The notes: generated from the sequence alone by a model not told the origin. A stretch of DNA of 64,000 nt from Cyclobacteriaceae bacterium (GCA_019638395.1 JAHBTX010000006.1:186001-250000), one strand, 5' to 3'. Numbered from the stretch's first letter, positions 1-7,523 are shown. Numbers and translations are program-made.

Positions 1-324
1 AAAACGAATAACAGAATAATAGCCGTGATCCCCTTCGTCCAGATAATCATAAATCCTATTGTCAATCACTTCATTCCTTTTGAAGGGAAGACGAGAAAAT
101 TCTCTTTGAAGTTTGAGCTCAGAAATATTCTCTTCACTTATTTTATATCGATGTACCAAATAGCCATCACCGCTATCGTCTGATTCATCAACTATATCAA
201 TGGCTATCAATGAATCAGGTAAAACTAGACCTCCAATTTCTTTGGTATCACCACGATTCGAACTCTTCTCAGGAGCGCCACATCTCATCAGTACTAGCGC
301 AATAAATACAAATATTTTCATCAT
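1..324 (-). CDS. Probable Rhs immunity lipoprotein (partial, runs off the window)
   Basis: The frame opens with two adjacent ATG codons at 324 and stays open to the window edge, so the C-terminus is missing. The N-terminus is a short hydrophobic stretch ending in LMRCG, a plausible lipobox with Cys near residue 15, so a lipoprotein is likely. The gene begins a few bases after the stop of the toxin tip at 328..1047, which is the spacing expected of an immunity gene coupled to its toxin. The family is not recognised. The immunity role is inferred from position alone. It is too short for the standard gene calls because it is cut by the window. Confidence 0.6.
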   Translation of the reverse strand, partial: MMKIFVFIALVLMRCGAPEKSSNRGDTKEIGGLVLPDSLIAIDIVDESDDSGDGYLVHRYKISEENISELKLQREFSRLPFKRNEVIDNRIYDYLDEGDHGYYSVIRF

Positions 325-327
325 TCT

Positions 328-1047
328 CTAGTCTCTTGAAGTAAATATTTCACGAGGGACTACACCGTATCCTATTCTAAAGGGCATAGCATTTGAAAAA
401 CGACTGGCTTCTCTCACAGAGCGAGTTTTAATTTCTGCATCCCATGACCTGCTCGTTCGTGAGTTAAAATTGTAATAGTCGTAAAAGCCTACAACGACAT
501 CATTCGTATCAAAAATTAGTGTTGCCGTCCCAAATGCATTTTTATATACATCTGATTTGTAAAAGTTTATTTGTTTTGCATAAACTTTCGCCCCGTTAGG
601 TAAAATATATTCAGTGCCTTTCCTTCTCATCCCTTTTGAATCAAAATCGTCTGCTGCACCCCATATATCCAAAAATCTATCCTGACTAAGAATTAGATCG
701 CCTTTTCCTAACCAATAATTTTCAAACATGTCTTTACTAAAATCCGAACCAGCACGATCACGAATTGCATTACCAATCGAACCTAAATCAGGTCTCCCTC
801 CTTGCGTTTGCTGTTGTTGTTTATCTTTATAATAATTTATCAAAGCCTTTAATGCGGTCTCCCGGAATTCAGAATTTTGATATGTTTCATCGTAGGCTAA
901 GACTTCAATAGCGGGGACTCTACACTTGCACCATTTATTGTAAACCGTAGGGCCTTTTGCTTTCTCTACAGCATGTACATACTCCTGGTGTGTAATGGAG
1001 CCCATGCTACTTCCTACTCCATAGCGTTCAAACATACTTCCATACAT
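328..1047 (-). CDS. Orphan Rhs C-terminal tip, toxin of unknown class
   Basis: 239 residues. Residues 1-80 are a linker module (MYGSMFERYGVGSS... to YKDK) that is nearly identical in the tips at 4120..5061 and 9104..9754. The segment QQQQTQGG then marks the switch to the unique toxin domain, which includes ENYWLGKGDLILS and WDAEIKTR. The Rhs beta-cage and the core motif are missing, and homology starts abruptly at base 1063 where the repeat begins. No convincing Shine-Dalgarno precedes the ATG. It is probably a silent tip that becomes part of an effector only after recombination with a full Rhs gene. The toxin activity is unknown. A coupled lipoprotein gene follows. Confidence 0.65.
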   Translation of the reverse strand: MYGSMFERYGVGSSMGSITHQEYVHAVEKAKGPTVYNKWCKCRVPAIEVLAYDETYQNSEFRETALKALINYYKDKQQQQTQGGRPDLGSIGNAIRDRAGSDFSKDMFENYWLGKGDLILSQDRFLDIWGAADDFDSKGMRRKGTEYILPNGAKVYAKQINFYKSDVYKNAFGTATLIFDTNDVVVGFYDYYNFNSRTSRSWDAEIKTRSVREASRFSNAMPFRIGYGVVPREIFTSRD

Positions 1048-1063
1048 TAAGTCATCATCGCCT

Positions 1064-1223
1064 ACAAGTTACAAAATACCTGTTTGTTTCTAACGCAGTG
1101 TCCCCGAGGCGGGAGACTCTGCTGGGAAGGAAAATCTTAAACTTACTTGTTAGCAAATTTTATCTCGCTTGTTGGTGGCGCCTACACGCTTATGCCACGC
1201 ACAACACCAACAAGGGCGGAGGG
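1064..1223. repeat. Array repeat, copy A (short form)
   Basis: 160 bp. It starts ACAAGTTACAAAATACC and ends GGCGGAGGG. It has two palindromes: a GCAGTGTC/GACTCTGC stem (one arm base differs from the other copies) and a perfect 10-bp CTTGTTGGTG/CACCAACAAG stem. The left end abuts the Rhs linker at the same base as copies B, D and E. The right end is followed by TAA and a terminator that resemble the tail of the XRE gene next to copy B. Confidence 0.85.
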
Positions 1224-1231
1224 GAGTAAAA

Positions 1232-1262
1232 TACAAAAGCCCGATGATGAGTCGGGCTTTGT
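1232..1262 (-). terminator. Rho-independent terminator after the immunity gene
   Basis: Stem AAAGCCCGA/TCGGGCTTT with a 7-base loop, followed on the minus strand by a T-rich tract. It closes the 1278..1652 gene. It resembles the hairpin behind the XRE fragment at 3578..3655, so it may originally have been the terminator of a lost plus-strand XRE gene. Confidence 0.7.
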
Positions 1263-1277
1263 TATTTGGCCTTAAAT

Positions 1278-1652
1278 CTACAGTACCTTGTAAGTGAGGA
1301 ATATTGGTAGCAACAAACCAATAACCCAAAACAGAAAATTAAATATCCCGTCTTTCATTAGCTTGATGTCCATCGTCCAAAAGGTATCGACTGGATTCTT
1401 ATCGTAAATCTTGAAGTAGACTGACTTCATGACAAAAAAAACAATCAAGGCTAATAGTGGTACCCGTATCAGCACAACCATTTTAGGATTACCAACATTC
1501 GCTTGAAGAAGCACGTAGCTTAGAAAAAAGAATAGTGTACTCAATGCCAACAATATCACAAAGCTTTTCTTTTCGAAAAGAAGCTTTCTCCTCCAAATAA
1601 AAGTTGCATGAATGCTCATCGAAATTGCTACTAACAAAATATCCATCATCAT
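1278..1652 (-). CDS. Multi-pass membrane immunity protein (inferred)
   Basis: 124 residues with about four hydrophobic segments (near residues 3-18, 28-50, 58-75 and 100-122), so an integral membrane protein. Its ATG overlaps the stop codon of the orphan toxin tip 1649..2131 (ATGA), which shows translational coupling. The tip contains long glycine/alanine-rich hydrophobic stretches, so a membrane immunity partner guarding against a membrane-active toxin is a reasonable reading. No family is recognised. The role rests on position and topology. Confidence 0.6.
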   Translation of the reverse strand: MMMDILLVAISMSIHATFIWRRKLLFEKKSFVILLALSTLFFFLSYVLLQANVGNPKMVVLIRVPLLALIVFFVMKSVYFKIYDKNPVDTFWTMDIKLMKDGIFNFLFWVIGLLLPIFLTYKVL

Positions 1653-2131
1653 TTATCAAAGTAACCGTAAACACCGTCAAACGCTCCATAGCTATCGGCT
1701 ATTCCAAGTCCAATTGAAATGAATGGACCAACTACAGGAATAAAGGCTGAACCTGTTATTATAGCTGCGCCTCCTAATCTTGCCCAGTCACCACCAGATT
1801 GGTCACTTGCTGCAAATTGATAGACAGCAGCACCTGCACTTAAAACTGTCAGAGTAGTTCCCGCTCCTTTAATGAAACCAGCAGATTTGTTAAACAGATT
1901 CTTGCTCGCTTCAACCGCCTTAGAGTTTACATACTGATTCCCGAAAAACTTGTTTGAATAAACTTTGCCGTTGTAGTTAATGAACTTCCCTTCCTTAAGA
2001 AGCTTTTCTGTATTCTGCAGTGTGGTTCCAAAACGAACAGCTCCATAACCTTGTCGATATAACTCCGCTACACTGGTTCCGAAACCAAATGCACCGGCAA
2101 ACTCGTAACCCGGCCCATTTCCCTGCGTTTG
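1649..2131 (-). pseudogene. Headless Rhs toxin tip (no start codon), second tip of this cassette
   Basis: An open frame of 160 codons starts at CAA-ACG-CAG (QTQGNGPGYEF...) directly after the in-frame TAA of 2132..2623 and ends in the ATGA overlap with 1278..1652. QTQGNGPG is the sequence that marks the linker-toxin junction in the other tips, so this is a complete toxin domain without its linker. The C-terminal half is hydrophobic (GSAFIPVVGPFISIGLGIA), suggesting membrane insertion. With the pair before it, the layout is toxin-immunity-toxin'-immunity', the classic Rhs/CDI orphan arrangement. It can only be expressed after recombination at the shared QTQGNG DNA. Confidence 0.7.
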
Positions 2132-2623
2132 TTATTTTAGCAGTGACAAAAAATAATCTTTCACTGCCGCACCATAATTAAAGTATATATCTAAATTCTT
2201 CTTTAAATCAGTATTCAAATTTTGCATTTCTTTATCAGTTAAATTAAGTTGACCTCTAAAGGCCCATTTATATAAACTATTTCTCGAATTGGCTTTATAA
2301 GCTTTATATAAAAATTTATAACCATCATCTTCTGTTAAATCCGAATCAAAATACCAAGGTGCTATACTTAGCATCCATCCTACTATAAAAATAAAATCTA
2401 AATCTTCATTGAAGGCTTTTTGAAACATGTCGAATTTCTCCTTCAACAATTTACCTAACATACCTTCATTAAAATTTTCACATTTGATACCTTCTAATAA
2501 GACATACCATAGGACAAAAATTTCTCTTATAAGAATCCCCCTATTAGAGGGTTCCTTAGACAATCTAGCTTCTAACTCAATTATCAAATCATTATAATTT
2601 TTAATCTTATCTAGTGTCATCAT
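2132..2623 (-). CDS. Probable immunity protein for the 2628..3398 toxin
   Basis: 163 residues, soluble, rich in acidic and aromatic residues, AT-rich DNA. The ATG-ATG at 2623 is chosen because it lies four bases after the toxin stop; an upstream in-frame ATG at 2662 would overlap the toxin by 35 bases. It contains helical-looking segments such as GWMLSIAPWYFDSD. The family is not recognised with certainty. A soluble immunity protein suits a cytoplasmic enzyme toxin better than a pore former. Its TAA is immediately followed by the junction DNA of the next, headless tip. Confidence 0.6.
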   Translation of the reverse strand: MMTLDKIKNYNDLIIELEARLSKEPSNRGILIREIFVLWYVLLEGIKCENFNEGMLGKLLKEKFDMFQKAFNEDLDFIFIVGWMLSIAPWYFDSDLTEDDGYKFLYKAYKANSRNSLYKWAFRGQLNLTDKEMQNLNTDLKKNLDIYFNYGAAVKDYFLSLLK

Positions 2624-2627
2624 AAAG

Positions 2628-3398
2628 TTAAGGTATGAAAGCAGTAGCAATCCTTGGAACACTGTTTATCATGGCACCCCTTATTGTAACCTGAGAACCA
2701 TAAATTGCGGTTGTAACTTCAAATGTACCATTTGAAGGTAACCCTCCAGATTGACCTAATGATAGGTAAAGGCGTCTTACAAGATTAGCTTCACTTCCTG
2801 CTTGCTGAACAAGCGGACCTAAATTATGTTTAGCTGCCATTATGTGACTTATGCTATTCGGATTTGATAATGTTTTTGCAATACCTTGTCTTAAAGCAGA
2901 AAATGAAACATTAGTAACAGTACCCGATAATTTAAATATCGGAATTGCGGATGCTAATTGTATGGTAGCTGTAGCATTAGATTGCTTAACCCCATAAGAA
3001 TCCTCTCCCGTTAAGTATGTCGATATTGCATTGTAAACATTGGCGATAGGATTCCATTTGTTTACCTCGTACAGAAAATCCCCGCCTGGATTATGGTCAT
3101 TGAAGAATTGATACCATTTGTAATCTGATCCATTTCCCTGCGTTTGTTGTTGCTGAACCAATATGCTCTCCCTACCAGCCCAGGTAAGGGTTAGGTTATA
3201 GCCAGAATAATTTGGGTCATCGGGGGTTTCTATAAAGAGGGTTCTTTTTAATGGAACGCTTATCCAGTATCGCCCATGATGATATTCAACTTTACCACCG
3301 GCTTCTTTTGCTTTCTCTACAGCATGTACATACTCCTGGTGTGTAATGGAGCCCATGCTACTTCCTACGCCATAGCCTTCAAACATACTTCCATACAT
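2628..3398 (-). CDS. Orphan Rhs C-terminal tip, possible RNase-type toxin
   Basis: 256 residues. Residues 1-31 match the common linker (MYGSMFEGYGVGSSMGS...), then the sequence diverges (EAGGKVEYHHGRYWIS) before rejoining the QQQQTQGNG junction near residue 84. The toxin domain ends with HIMAAKHNLGPLV and VTIRGAMINSVPRIATAFIP. The spaced His residues and the late VTIRG strand vaguely recall BECR-fold RNase toxins, but this is a weak match by eye. The beta-cage is missing. Its immunity gene 2132..2623 follows directly. The different inner linker shows that the linker region itself is being shuffled. Confidence 0.6.
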   Translation of the reverse strand: MYGSMFEGYGVGSSMGSITHQEYVHAVEKAKEAGGKVEYHHGRYWISVPLKRTLFIETPDDPNYSGYNLTLTWAGRESILVQQQQTQGNGSDYKWYQFFNDHNPGGDFLYEVNKWNPIANVYNAISTYLTGEDSYGVKQSNATATIQLASAIPIFKLSGTVTNVSFSALRQGIAKTLSNPNSISHIMAAKHNLGPLVQQAGSEANLVRRLYLSLGQSGGLPSNGTFEVTTAIYGSQVTIRGAMINSVPRIATAFIP

Positions 3399-3414
3399 TA
3401 AGTCATCATCGCCT

Positions 3415-3575
3415 ACAAGTTACAAAATACCTGTTTGTTTTCTAACGCAGTGTCCCCGAGGCGGGAGACACTGCTGGGAAGGAAAATCTTAAACTTACTT
3501 GTTAGCAAATTTTATCTCGCTTGTTGGTGGCGCCTACACGCTTATGCCACGCACAACACCAACAAAGGCGGAGGG
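3415..3575. repeat. Array repeat, copy B (short form)
   Basis: 161 bp, matching copy A with one extra T in the TGTTTGTTTTC run and a perfect GCAGTGTC/GACACTGC hairpin. The left edge joins the Rhs linker at the same base as A, D and E. The right edge cuts an XRE gene, leaving only its last 25 codons (3578..3655). Confidence 0.85.
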
Positions 3576-3577
3576 AC

Positions 3578-3655
3578 GATAAAAAGAAAACGCTCTTCGA
3601 CCTCATTGATACTTATATCCATGATGCTAAGACTCGCAAAGCACACGTTGCCTAA
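3578..3655 (+). pseudogene. C-terminal stub of an XRE-family regulator
   Basis: Frame DKKKTLFDLIDTYIHDAKTR then KAHVA and stop. It aligns with the C-terminus of the intact regulator 10057..10392 (EKEKIFDYIDLVIRDIKIKK then AHAA). The rest of the gene is missing and copy B of the repeat sits exactly at the break. The gene's terminator survives just downstream. This shows that the repeat border has removed most of a neighbouring gene on the opposite strand. Confidence 0.75.
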
Positions 3656-3659
3656 AACA

Positions 3660-3692
3660 AAAAACCCGACTCGTATCGGGCTTTTTGCTTTT
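3660..3692. terminator. Terminator between XRE stub and immunity gene
   Basis: AAACCCGA/TCGGGCTTT stem with T-runs on both sides (TTTTTGCTTTTTT on the plus strand, TTTTTTGTTTT on the minus strand). It could serve both the converging XRE remnant and the 3713..4114 gene. Confidence 0.7.
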
Positions 3693-3712
3693 TTATCGCT
3701 TACGGAGACATG

Positions 3713-4114
3713 CTATTGTATGCTTCTTATATAGTTCCCCATCTTAATACCACTGAATACAAACAATGCAAAGGGTAAAATTAAAAGTATAACTCCTATG
3801 GAGACAGTTATGTATTTGGGTACACTTTTAGAATCGTCTACTGCTTCTATGTATTTTTTCTTTTTTACAAAGTAAATCCAGTTTAGAACAACAAATAAAA
3901 CTCCGAGAAAAAATACCCCCAAACCTTCAACTGTGGGGATCAAACTCTTTCGGCCCAAGGCCATACTTAAATGTAAATAAATAGCAATAGTTATTGAAAG
4001 ATCAAATAGACTTAGCAGACTGCTTGCTCCATCTTCTCTATGGTCTGCTTTATTACTGACCATATTATAGTAGCAGTAGTACAAATAGTGATATGCCTTA
4101 ATTATGAAATTCAT
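3713..4114 (-). CDS. Multi-pass membrane immunity protein (inferred)
   Basis: 133 residues with about three hydrophobic segments (near 33-55, 65-82 and 103-125) and a Lys-rich loop (FVKKKKYIEA) between the second and third. It starts five bases after the stop of the hydrophobic toxin tip 4120..5061, in the immunity position. No family is recognised. A membrane-embedded immunity protein fits a pore-forming or membrane-disrupting toxin. Confidence 0.6.
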   Translation of the reverse strand: MNFIIKAYHYLYYCYYNMVSNKADHREDGASSLLSLFDLSITIAIYLHLSMALGRKSLIPTVEGLGVFFLGVLFVVLNWIYFVKKKKYIEAVDDSKSVPKYITVSIGVILLILPFALFVFSGIKMGNYIRSIQ

Positions 4115-4119
4115 TTTCT

Positions 4120-5061
4120 TTATCTATACCCAAAGGTATTGTTAATGGCTGCGTCCATCTCATCCCCATACATGAAATAGCTCACACCGTATGCAATTCC
4201 TGCTACAGCAGCCACTCCGACTGTAATTGGTCCACCCAAAATTGCTGCTCCAATAATGAGTGTATTTACCCCTGCATTTACCCAAGTAGAAGTGTTATCT
4301 CTGTCATTTGCCAATTCATTAAATGCAATTCCCCATGAAGCAGCTATTCCAAAACCACCGGCTACTTTCGAGACAGTTGAAATCGTTCTTAATGAATTGG
4401 GAACTGCTGCCGTTGAACCTCTTATTGCATTATTGATAGTTGCTTGTTCAATGTACACATTCTCAATAACCCTCCTGGCACTGGTTAAACCACGGACTAC
4501 TGTTGCACCTGTTTTTGCATCCTTAAAAAAGTTATCCCAACCATATGGATCACCCGGCCCATTTCCCTGCGTCTGTTGTTGTTTATCTTTATAATAATTT
4601 ATCAAAGCCTTTAATGCGGTCTCCCGGAATTCAGAATTTTGATATGTTTCATCGTAGGCTAAGACTTCAATAGCGGGGACTCTACACTTGCACCATTTAT
4701 TGTAAACCGTAGGGCCTTTTGCTTTCTCTACAGCATGTACATACTCCTGGTGTGTAATGGAGCCCATGCTACTTCCTACGCCATACATGGAGAATGATGT
4801 TCCATAAATATCACTACTGCTCATGCCCGTCCAGGCCCAGGGGTTTGTGTCGCCACCAGCCACACCTCGGTTTTGAAGTGCCCAGTCTATAAAGGAACTA
4901 AACCCGGCATATTTGCTTCCAATTAAAGTTCTTCTGTCGGCTACCCACCAGGTATCATCGCTGCGTTGGTACTGGGGGCAGGTGGGGCAATCGCCCAGGG
5001 GGTCATTATAGGTTATGGGGTTGTTAAAGCTACACACATGTATCAAGATAGTTGCGTACAA
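4120..5061 (-). CDS. Orphan Rhs tip with end of the Rhs core motif, hydrophobic toxin
   Basis: 313 residues. Rhs homology begins inside the core at SFNNPITYNDPLGD (base about 5031); the few residues before it come from the 3' flank of the preceding immunity gene. Then come a linker (CPTCPQYQRSDDTWWVADRR to SFSMYGVGSS), the common linker module to YKDKQQQTQGNGPG, and a toxin domain with long Gly/Ala/Ile-rich stretches (about residues 215-300), suggesting membrane insertion. Base 4924 starts a 210-bp block duplicated at 6991..7200. It is headless and probably silent. The membrane protein gene 3713..4114 is its likely immunity partner. Confidence 0.6.
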   Translation of the reverse strand: MYATILIHVCSFNNPITYNDPLGDCPTCPQYQRSDDTWWVADRRTLIGSKYAGFSSFIDWALQNRGVAGGDTNPWAWTGMSSSDIYGTSFSMYGVGSSMGSITHQEYVHAVEKAKGPTVYNKWCKCRVPAIEVLAYDETYQNSEFRETALKALINYYKDKQQQTQGNGPGDPYGWDNFFKDAKTGATVVRGLTSARRVIENVYIEQATINNAIRGSTAAVPNSLRTISTVSKVAGGFGIAASWGIAFNELANDRDNTSTWVNAGVNTLIIGAAILGGPITVGVAAVAGIAYGVSYFMYGDEMDAAINNTFGYR

Positions 5062-5133
5062 CCATTAAAACAAGTAGTCTTACTCACAACTTGGTATATC
5101 AGCCCATCCGTTTGGTGGTGGTTCACCAATGCA
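4924..5133. repeat. 210-bp direct duplication, copy 1
   Basis: The same length as 6991..7200 and differs from it at only five positions by eye. It spans the start of a headless Rhs stub, about 70 bp of non-coding DNA and the last 17 codons of an immunity gene (CIGEPPPNGWADIPSCE). The near identity implies a recent duplication or gene conversion within the array. Confidence 0.85.
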
Positions 5134-5436
5134 GTTAGGTACTTCATCACTTGAAACTATCTTAGCCAAAACGGAGGGATCAGGTGTATAATATTTAACA
5201 AAGTATTTAGCCCCTCTAGATTTTAAGCTTAGTCCCCGATCGCTTCTTCGGTATAATATTCCATCAACCATAAACTCAAAATTTACCACTCCACCGCTCC
5301 CATAACCAGTAGTAACTGCTACTGTGTATCTATGATTAGATTCAAGTTTCCATTCACGTTCAAATATCCAGAACAAAAAAAATGCAATGACAAAAAGTAT
5401 TAGTACCCAAGTCCATTTTGTTTTATCCATAATCAA
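5080..5436 (-). CDS. Single-span membrane immunity protein, paired with the 5433..6569 tip
   Basis: 118 residues. One membrane segment near residues 9-27 after a short basic N-terminus, followed by a periplasmic-type domain with YFVKYYTPDPS and the tail CIGEPPPNGWADIPSCE. It is homologous over its length to 7147..7518, whose toxin is also homologous, so the two are divergent alleles of one toxin-immunity family. It overlaps the toxin stop by four bases (ATGA). The last 17 residues are identical in both alleles because they lie in the 210-bp duplication. The immunity role is inferred. Confidence 0.65.
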   Translation of the reverse strand: MIMDKTKWTWVLILFVIAFFLFWIFEREWKLESNHRYTVAVTTGYGSGGVVNFEFMVDGILYRRSDRGLSLKSRGAKYFVKYYTPDPSVLAKIVSSDEVPNCIGEPPPNGWADIPSCE

Positions 5437-6569
5437 TTTCCAGTAAAAATTGTATTTATTCCATCACCAAACATTGTATTGAAAAAGCCTCCTGTATTTA
5501 TCCACTCGTTGCTAATTGGAAGGTTAGTTATTCCTATACCGATACCACCGGTTATAGCACCCGTGGCCATATCAACTGTTAATTGATACGAACTCTTATC
5601 TAATCCATTAACGAATCCAACATCGCCTCGTAGGTCAACAAGCCCGCTTATAAGCCCACCACCTATCTGAGCTAATCCTCGGCCGGATATGCCTGAAATT
5701 AATGCATCGGCATAATCAATCTGTGATGGGTCTTGCTTTACTATAAATTGAGATGAAATACTTAAGGCTGTGTTTGTGGCAAATGTTCTTGTTGTAATTG
5801 TAGAAGCATAATTCTTAGTTGCATTCAGAATTGGTTTACCTAACCTTGTTGCCGCCCGTGCCCCTGTTGCTAACACCTGCCTTGCCCCCAAGCGTAGCAG
5901 CATACCACCACCGCCACCGCCCATCGGTCCACCGGTAAGAAAAAACATTAAGCCTGCACCAAACGGGTGTTCCATAAACTTGTGTTGTCCGGCATGCATG
6001 GCCTGCACAATTGGGTTAGCCATTGTTCGGTAGTGGCTTAAACTGTGCTTAAGCGGAACAAACAAATCGGGTAATAAAACCAGTGTTGCCGTTGTGCCGC
6101 TTCCGTCTTCATCATAGTTTTCAGAACTATAATCGAAGCTTCTTCTTTTTTGCCAATAACCCCACTGGCCGTTTGCAAAAACAGGAATTACATATTTGTT
6201 ATTTTCATAGTCGTAAATAAAATCTTTTGTTCCTACTCCATAGCGTTCAAACATACTTCCATACATTAAGTCATCATCGCCTACTGGCCGAGGCGAATAG
6301 TATGGTTTTCTGATCGCTCTCCAGGTTTTTTCAATCATTTCTTTGCGGGTTCTTTCACGCTCGTTGTCTTTTGCATCATCGCCCAGGGGATCGTTATAGG
6401 TTATGGGGTTGTTAAAGCTAAAGTTGTAAGGGCTTAGGCTTGCATACTTGGTTGCCATTGGGTCCACCTGGTTCATGCGGGCAAGGGTAGGGTCATAGTT
6501 TCTAAAGTGTAAATCGTAAACGTTGCTGGTAGGGTTTAACTCGGTGCCGCCATTGTATAGAAAGTTCAC
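5433..6569 (-). CDS. Rhs core plus tip, hydrophobic toxin
   Basis: 378 residues from a GTG at 6569. It is the longest Rhs piece here: it holds the end of the Rhs repeat-associated core (NFLYNGGTELNPTSNVYDLH, RNYDPTLARMNQVDPMATKY, NNPITYNDPLGD; residues about 1-64). A second type of linker follows (MYGSMFERYGVGTKDFIYD... to ANPIVQA), identical in 7524..8360. A glycine-rich turn (GGPMGGGGGGMLL) then leads into a hydrophobic toxin domain with YADALISGISG. The whole N-terminal cage is missing, cut by repeat copy C four bases upstream. Paired with the immunity gene 5080..5436. Membrane activity is inferred from composition. Confidence 0.7.
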   Translation of the reverse strand: MNFLYNGGTELNPTSNVYDLHFRNYDPTLARMNQVDPMATKYASLSPYNFSFNNPITYNDPLGDDAKDNERERTRKEMIEKTWRAIRKPYYSPRPVGDDDLMYGSMFERYGVGTKDFIYDYENNKYVIPVFANGQWGYWQKRRSFDYSSENYDEDGSGTTATLVLLPDLFVPLKHSLSHYRTMANPIVQAMHAGQHKFMEHPFGAGLMFFLTGGPMGGGGGGMLLRLGARQVLATGARAATRLGKPILNATKNYASTITTRTFATNTALSISSQFIVKQDPSQIDYADALISGISGRGLAQIGGGLISGLVDLRGDVGFVNGLDKSSYQLTVDMATGAITGGIGIGITNLPISNEWINTGGFFNTMFGDGINTIFTGN

Positions 6570-6573
6570 TGGT

Positions 6574-6799
6574 ACAAGTTACAAAATACCTGTTTGTTTC
6601 TAACGCAGTGTCCCCGAGGCGGGAGACACTGCTGGGAAGGGTGGTGTTCTTCACCAACAGGCACCCACATGTTTATTGATAACCTACATAGCACTAATCC
6701 AAGTTGTGAATCTTAAACTTACTTGTTAGCAAATTTTATCTCGCTTGTTGGTGGAGCCTACACGCTTATGCCACGCACAACACCAACAAGGGCAGAGGG
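6574..6799. repeat. Array repeat, copy C (long form)
   Basis: 226 bp. The left module has a GCAGTGTC/GACACTGC hairpin (6605..6632). A middle piece of about 59 bp with a TGGTG/CACCA hairpin (6642..6656) is absent from copies A and B. The right module has the CTTGTTGGTG/CACCAACAAG stem (6744..6790). It is nearly identical to copy E, including shared variants in the right module (GGAGCC, GGGCAGAGGG). The left edge joins the Rhs core, not the linker; the right edge cuts an XRE gene. Confidence 0.85.
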
Positions 6800-6990
6800 A
6801 CTTCTGTTTCCGTAATCAGTAGATATGAACGCGATGAGATGACTCCTTCTATTGAAGCCGCCAAGAAGTTGGCCAGCTTACTCGATACTACTGTCGGATA
6901 TCTACTCGGTGAGTCTGAGGATCACGATCTGTTCAAAGACCCTGAGATGCTCAAGCGTTTCAAGGATTTAAAAAACATTGGCGCAAAGCC
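6800..6990 (+). pseudogene. Middle fragment of an XRE-family regulator
   Basis: Frame TSVSVISRYERDEMTPSIEA continuing through AAKKLASLLDTTVGYLLGE to about KDLKNI. It matches the second half of a helix-turn-helix domain and the hinge of XRE proteins, parallel to residues 27-85 of the intact 10057..10392 protein. Repeat copy C removes its N-terminus at 6799. At about 6990 it is fused to a minus-strand Rhs stub, which removes the C-terminus. Both breaks are clean, so this is a double-truncated relic. Confidence 0.75.
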
Positions 6991-7098
6991 TAAAGTTCTT
7001 CTGTCAGCTACCCACCAGGTATCATCGCTGCGTTGGTACTGGGGGCAGGTGGGGCAATCGCCCAGGGGGTCGTTATAGGTTATGGGGTTGTTAAAGCT
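6991..7098 (-). pseudogene. Headless Rhs core stub
   Basis: The minus strand reads SFNNPITYNDPLGD, CPTCPQYQRSDDTWWVADRR and TL, the same as the start of the 4120..5061 tip, and is then cut at 6991 where the XRE relic begins. It is too short to be functional and lies within the 210-bp duplication. It marks a second toxin tip once placed after the 7147..7518 immunity gene and since lost. Confidence 0.7.
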
Positions 7099-7200
7099 AC
7101 ACACATGTATCGAGATAGTTGCGTACAACTATTAAAACAAGTAGTCTTATTCACAACTTGGTATATCAGCCCATCCGTTTGGTGGTGGTTCACCAATGCA
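6991..7200. repeat. 210-bp direct duplication, copy 2
   Basis: Partner of 4924..5133, equal length, five mismatches by eye. It ends inside the immunity gene 7147..7518, giving that protein the same last 17 residues as 5080..5436 although the rest of the two proteins has diverged. Confidence 0.85.
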
Positions 7201-7518
7201 AGCGGGTACGGGGCTATCCCACATCACCCGGCTTACAGTTGGGTCTGATGGCAGAAATCTCACAAAGTATCTTCCGCTATCTACATCTACAGTATCTTTT
7301 CCGGCTGAAGCATTATTTTCATAAGACTTATTATTGACTGAAAATCGATATGCAATTACAGGCCCCTTACCTGTTCGCTTCCAGCCAAGGGTTGATCCGA
7401 TTGTAAACCTTTGGTCATTCGATAATCGAAAATCATCATAACCAATTTTTATTATCCAAAGGATTACAAATGAGAAAACTAAAATTGTGATCCATAATTT
7501 ACTATTATTTTCTGTCAC
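7147..7518 (-). CDS. Single-span membrane immunity protein, paired with the 7524..8360 tip
   Basis: The GTG at 7518 is chosen: it lies five bases after the toxin stop and gives an N-terminus (MTENNSKLWITILVF) that lines up with the 5080..5436 protein. The alternative ATG at 7554 adds 12 residues and overlaps the toxin by 31 bases. One membrane segment (residues about 8-26) is followed by an exported-type domain with YFVRFLPSDPTVS and the tail CIGEPPPNGWADIPSCE. It is a divergent allele of 5080..5436. The immunity role is inferred from position and from the matching divergence of the toxins. Confidence 0.6.
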   Translation of the reverse strand: MTENNSKLWITILVFSFVILWIIKIGYDDFRLSNDQRFTIGSTLGWKRTGKGPVIAYRFSVNNKSYENNASAGKDTVDVDSGRYFVRFLPSDPTVSRVMWDSPVPACIGEPPPNGWADIPSCE

Positions 7519-7523
7519 GATAA

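Noticed and set aside
3435-3734. Plus-strand frame of 99 codons covering repeat B
   Set aside because: It runs through the palindromic repeat and then in the wrong frame over the XRE remnant; the real coding remnant is 3578..3655.
4966-5154. Plus-strand frame opposite the Rhs stub (and its twin near 7033)
   Set aside because: It is an antisense shadow of the FNNPITYNDPLGD coding DNA and of an immunity gene end; duplicated only because the DNA is duplicated.
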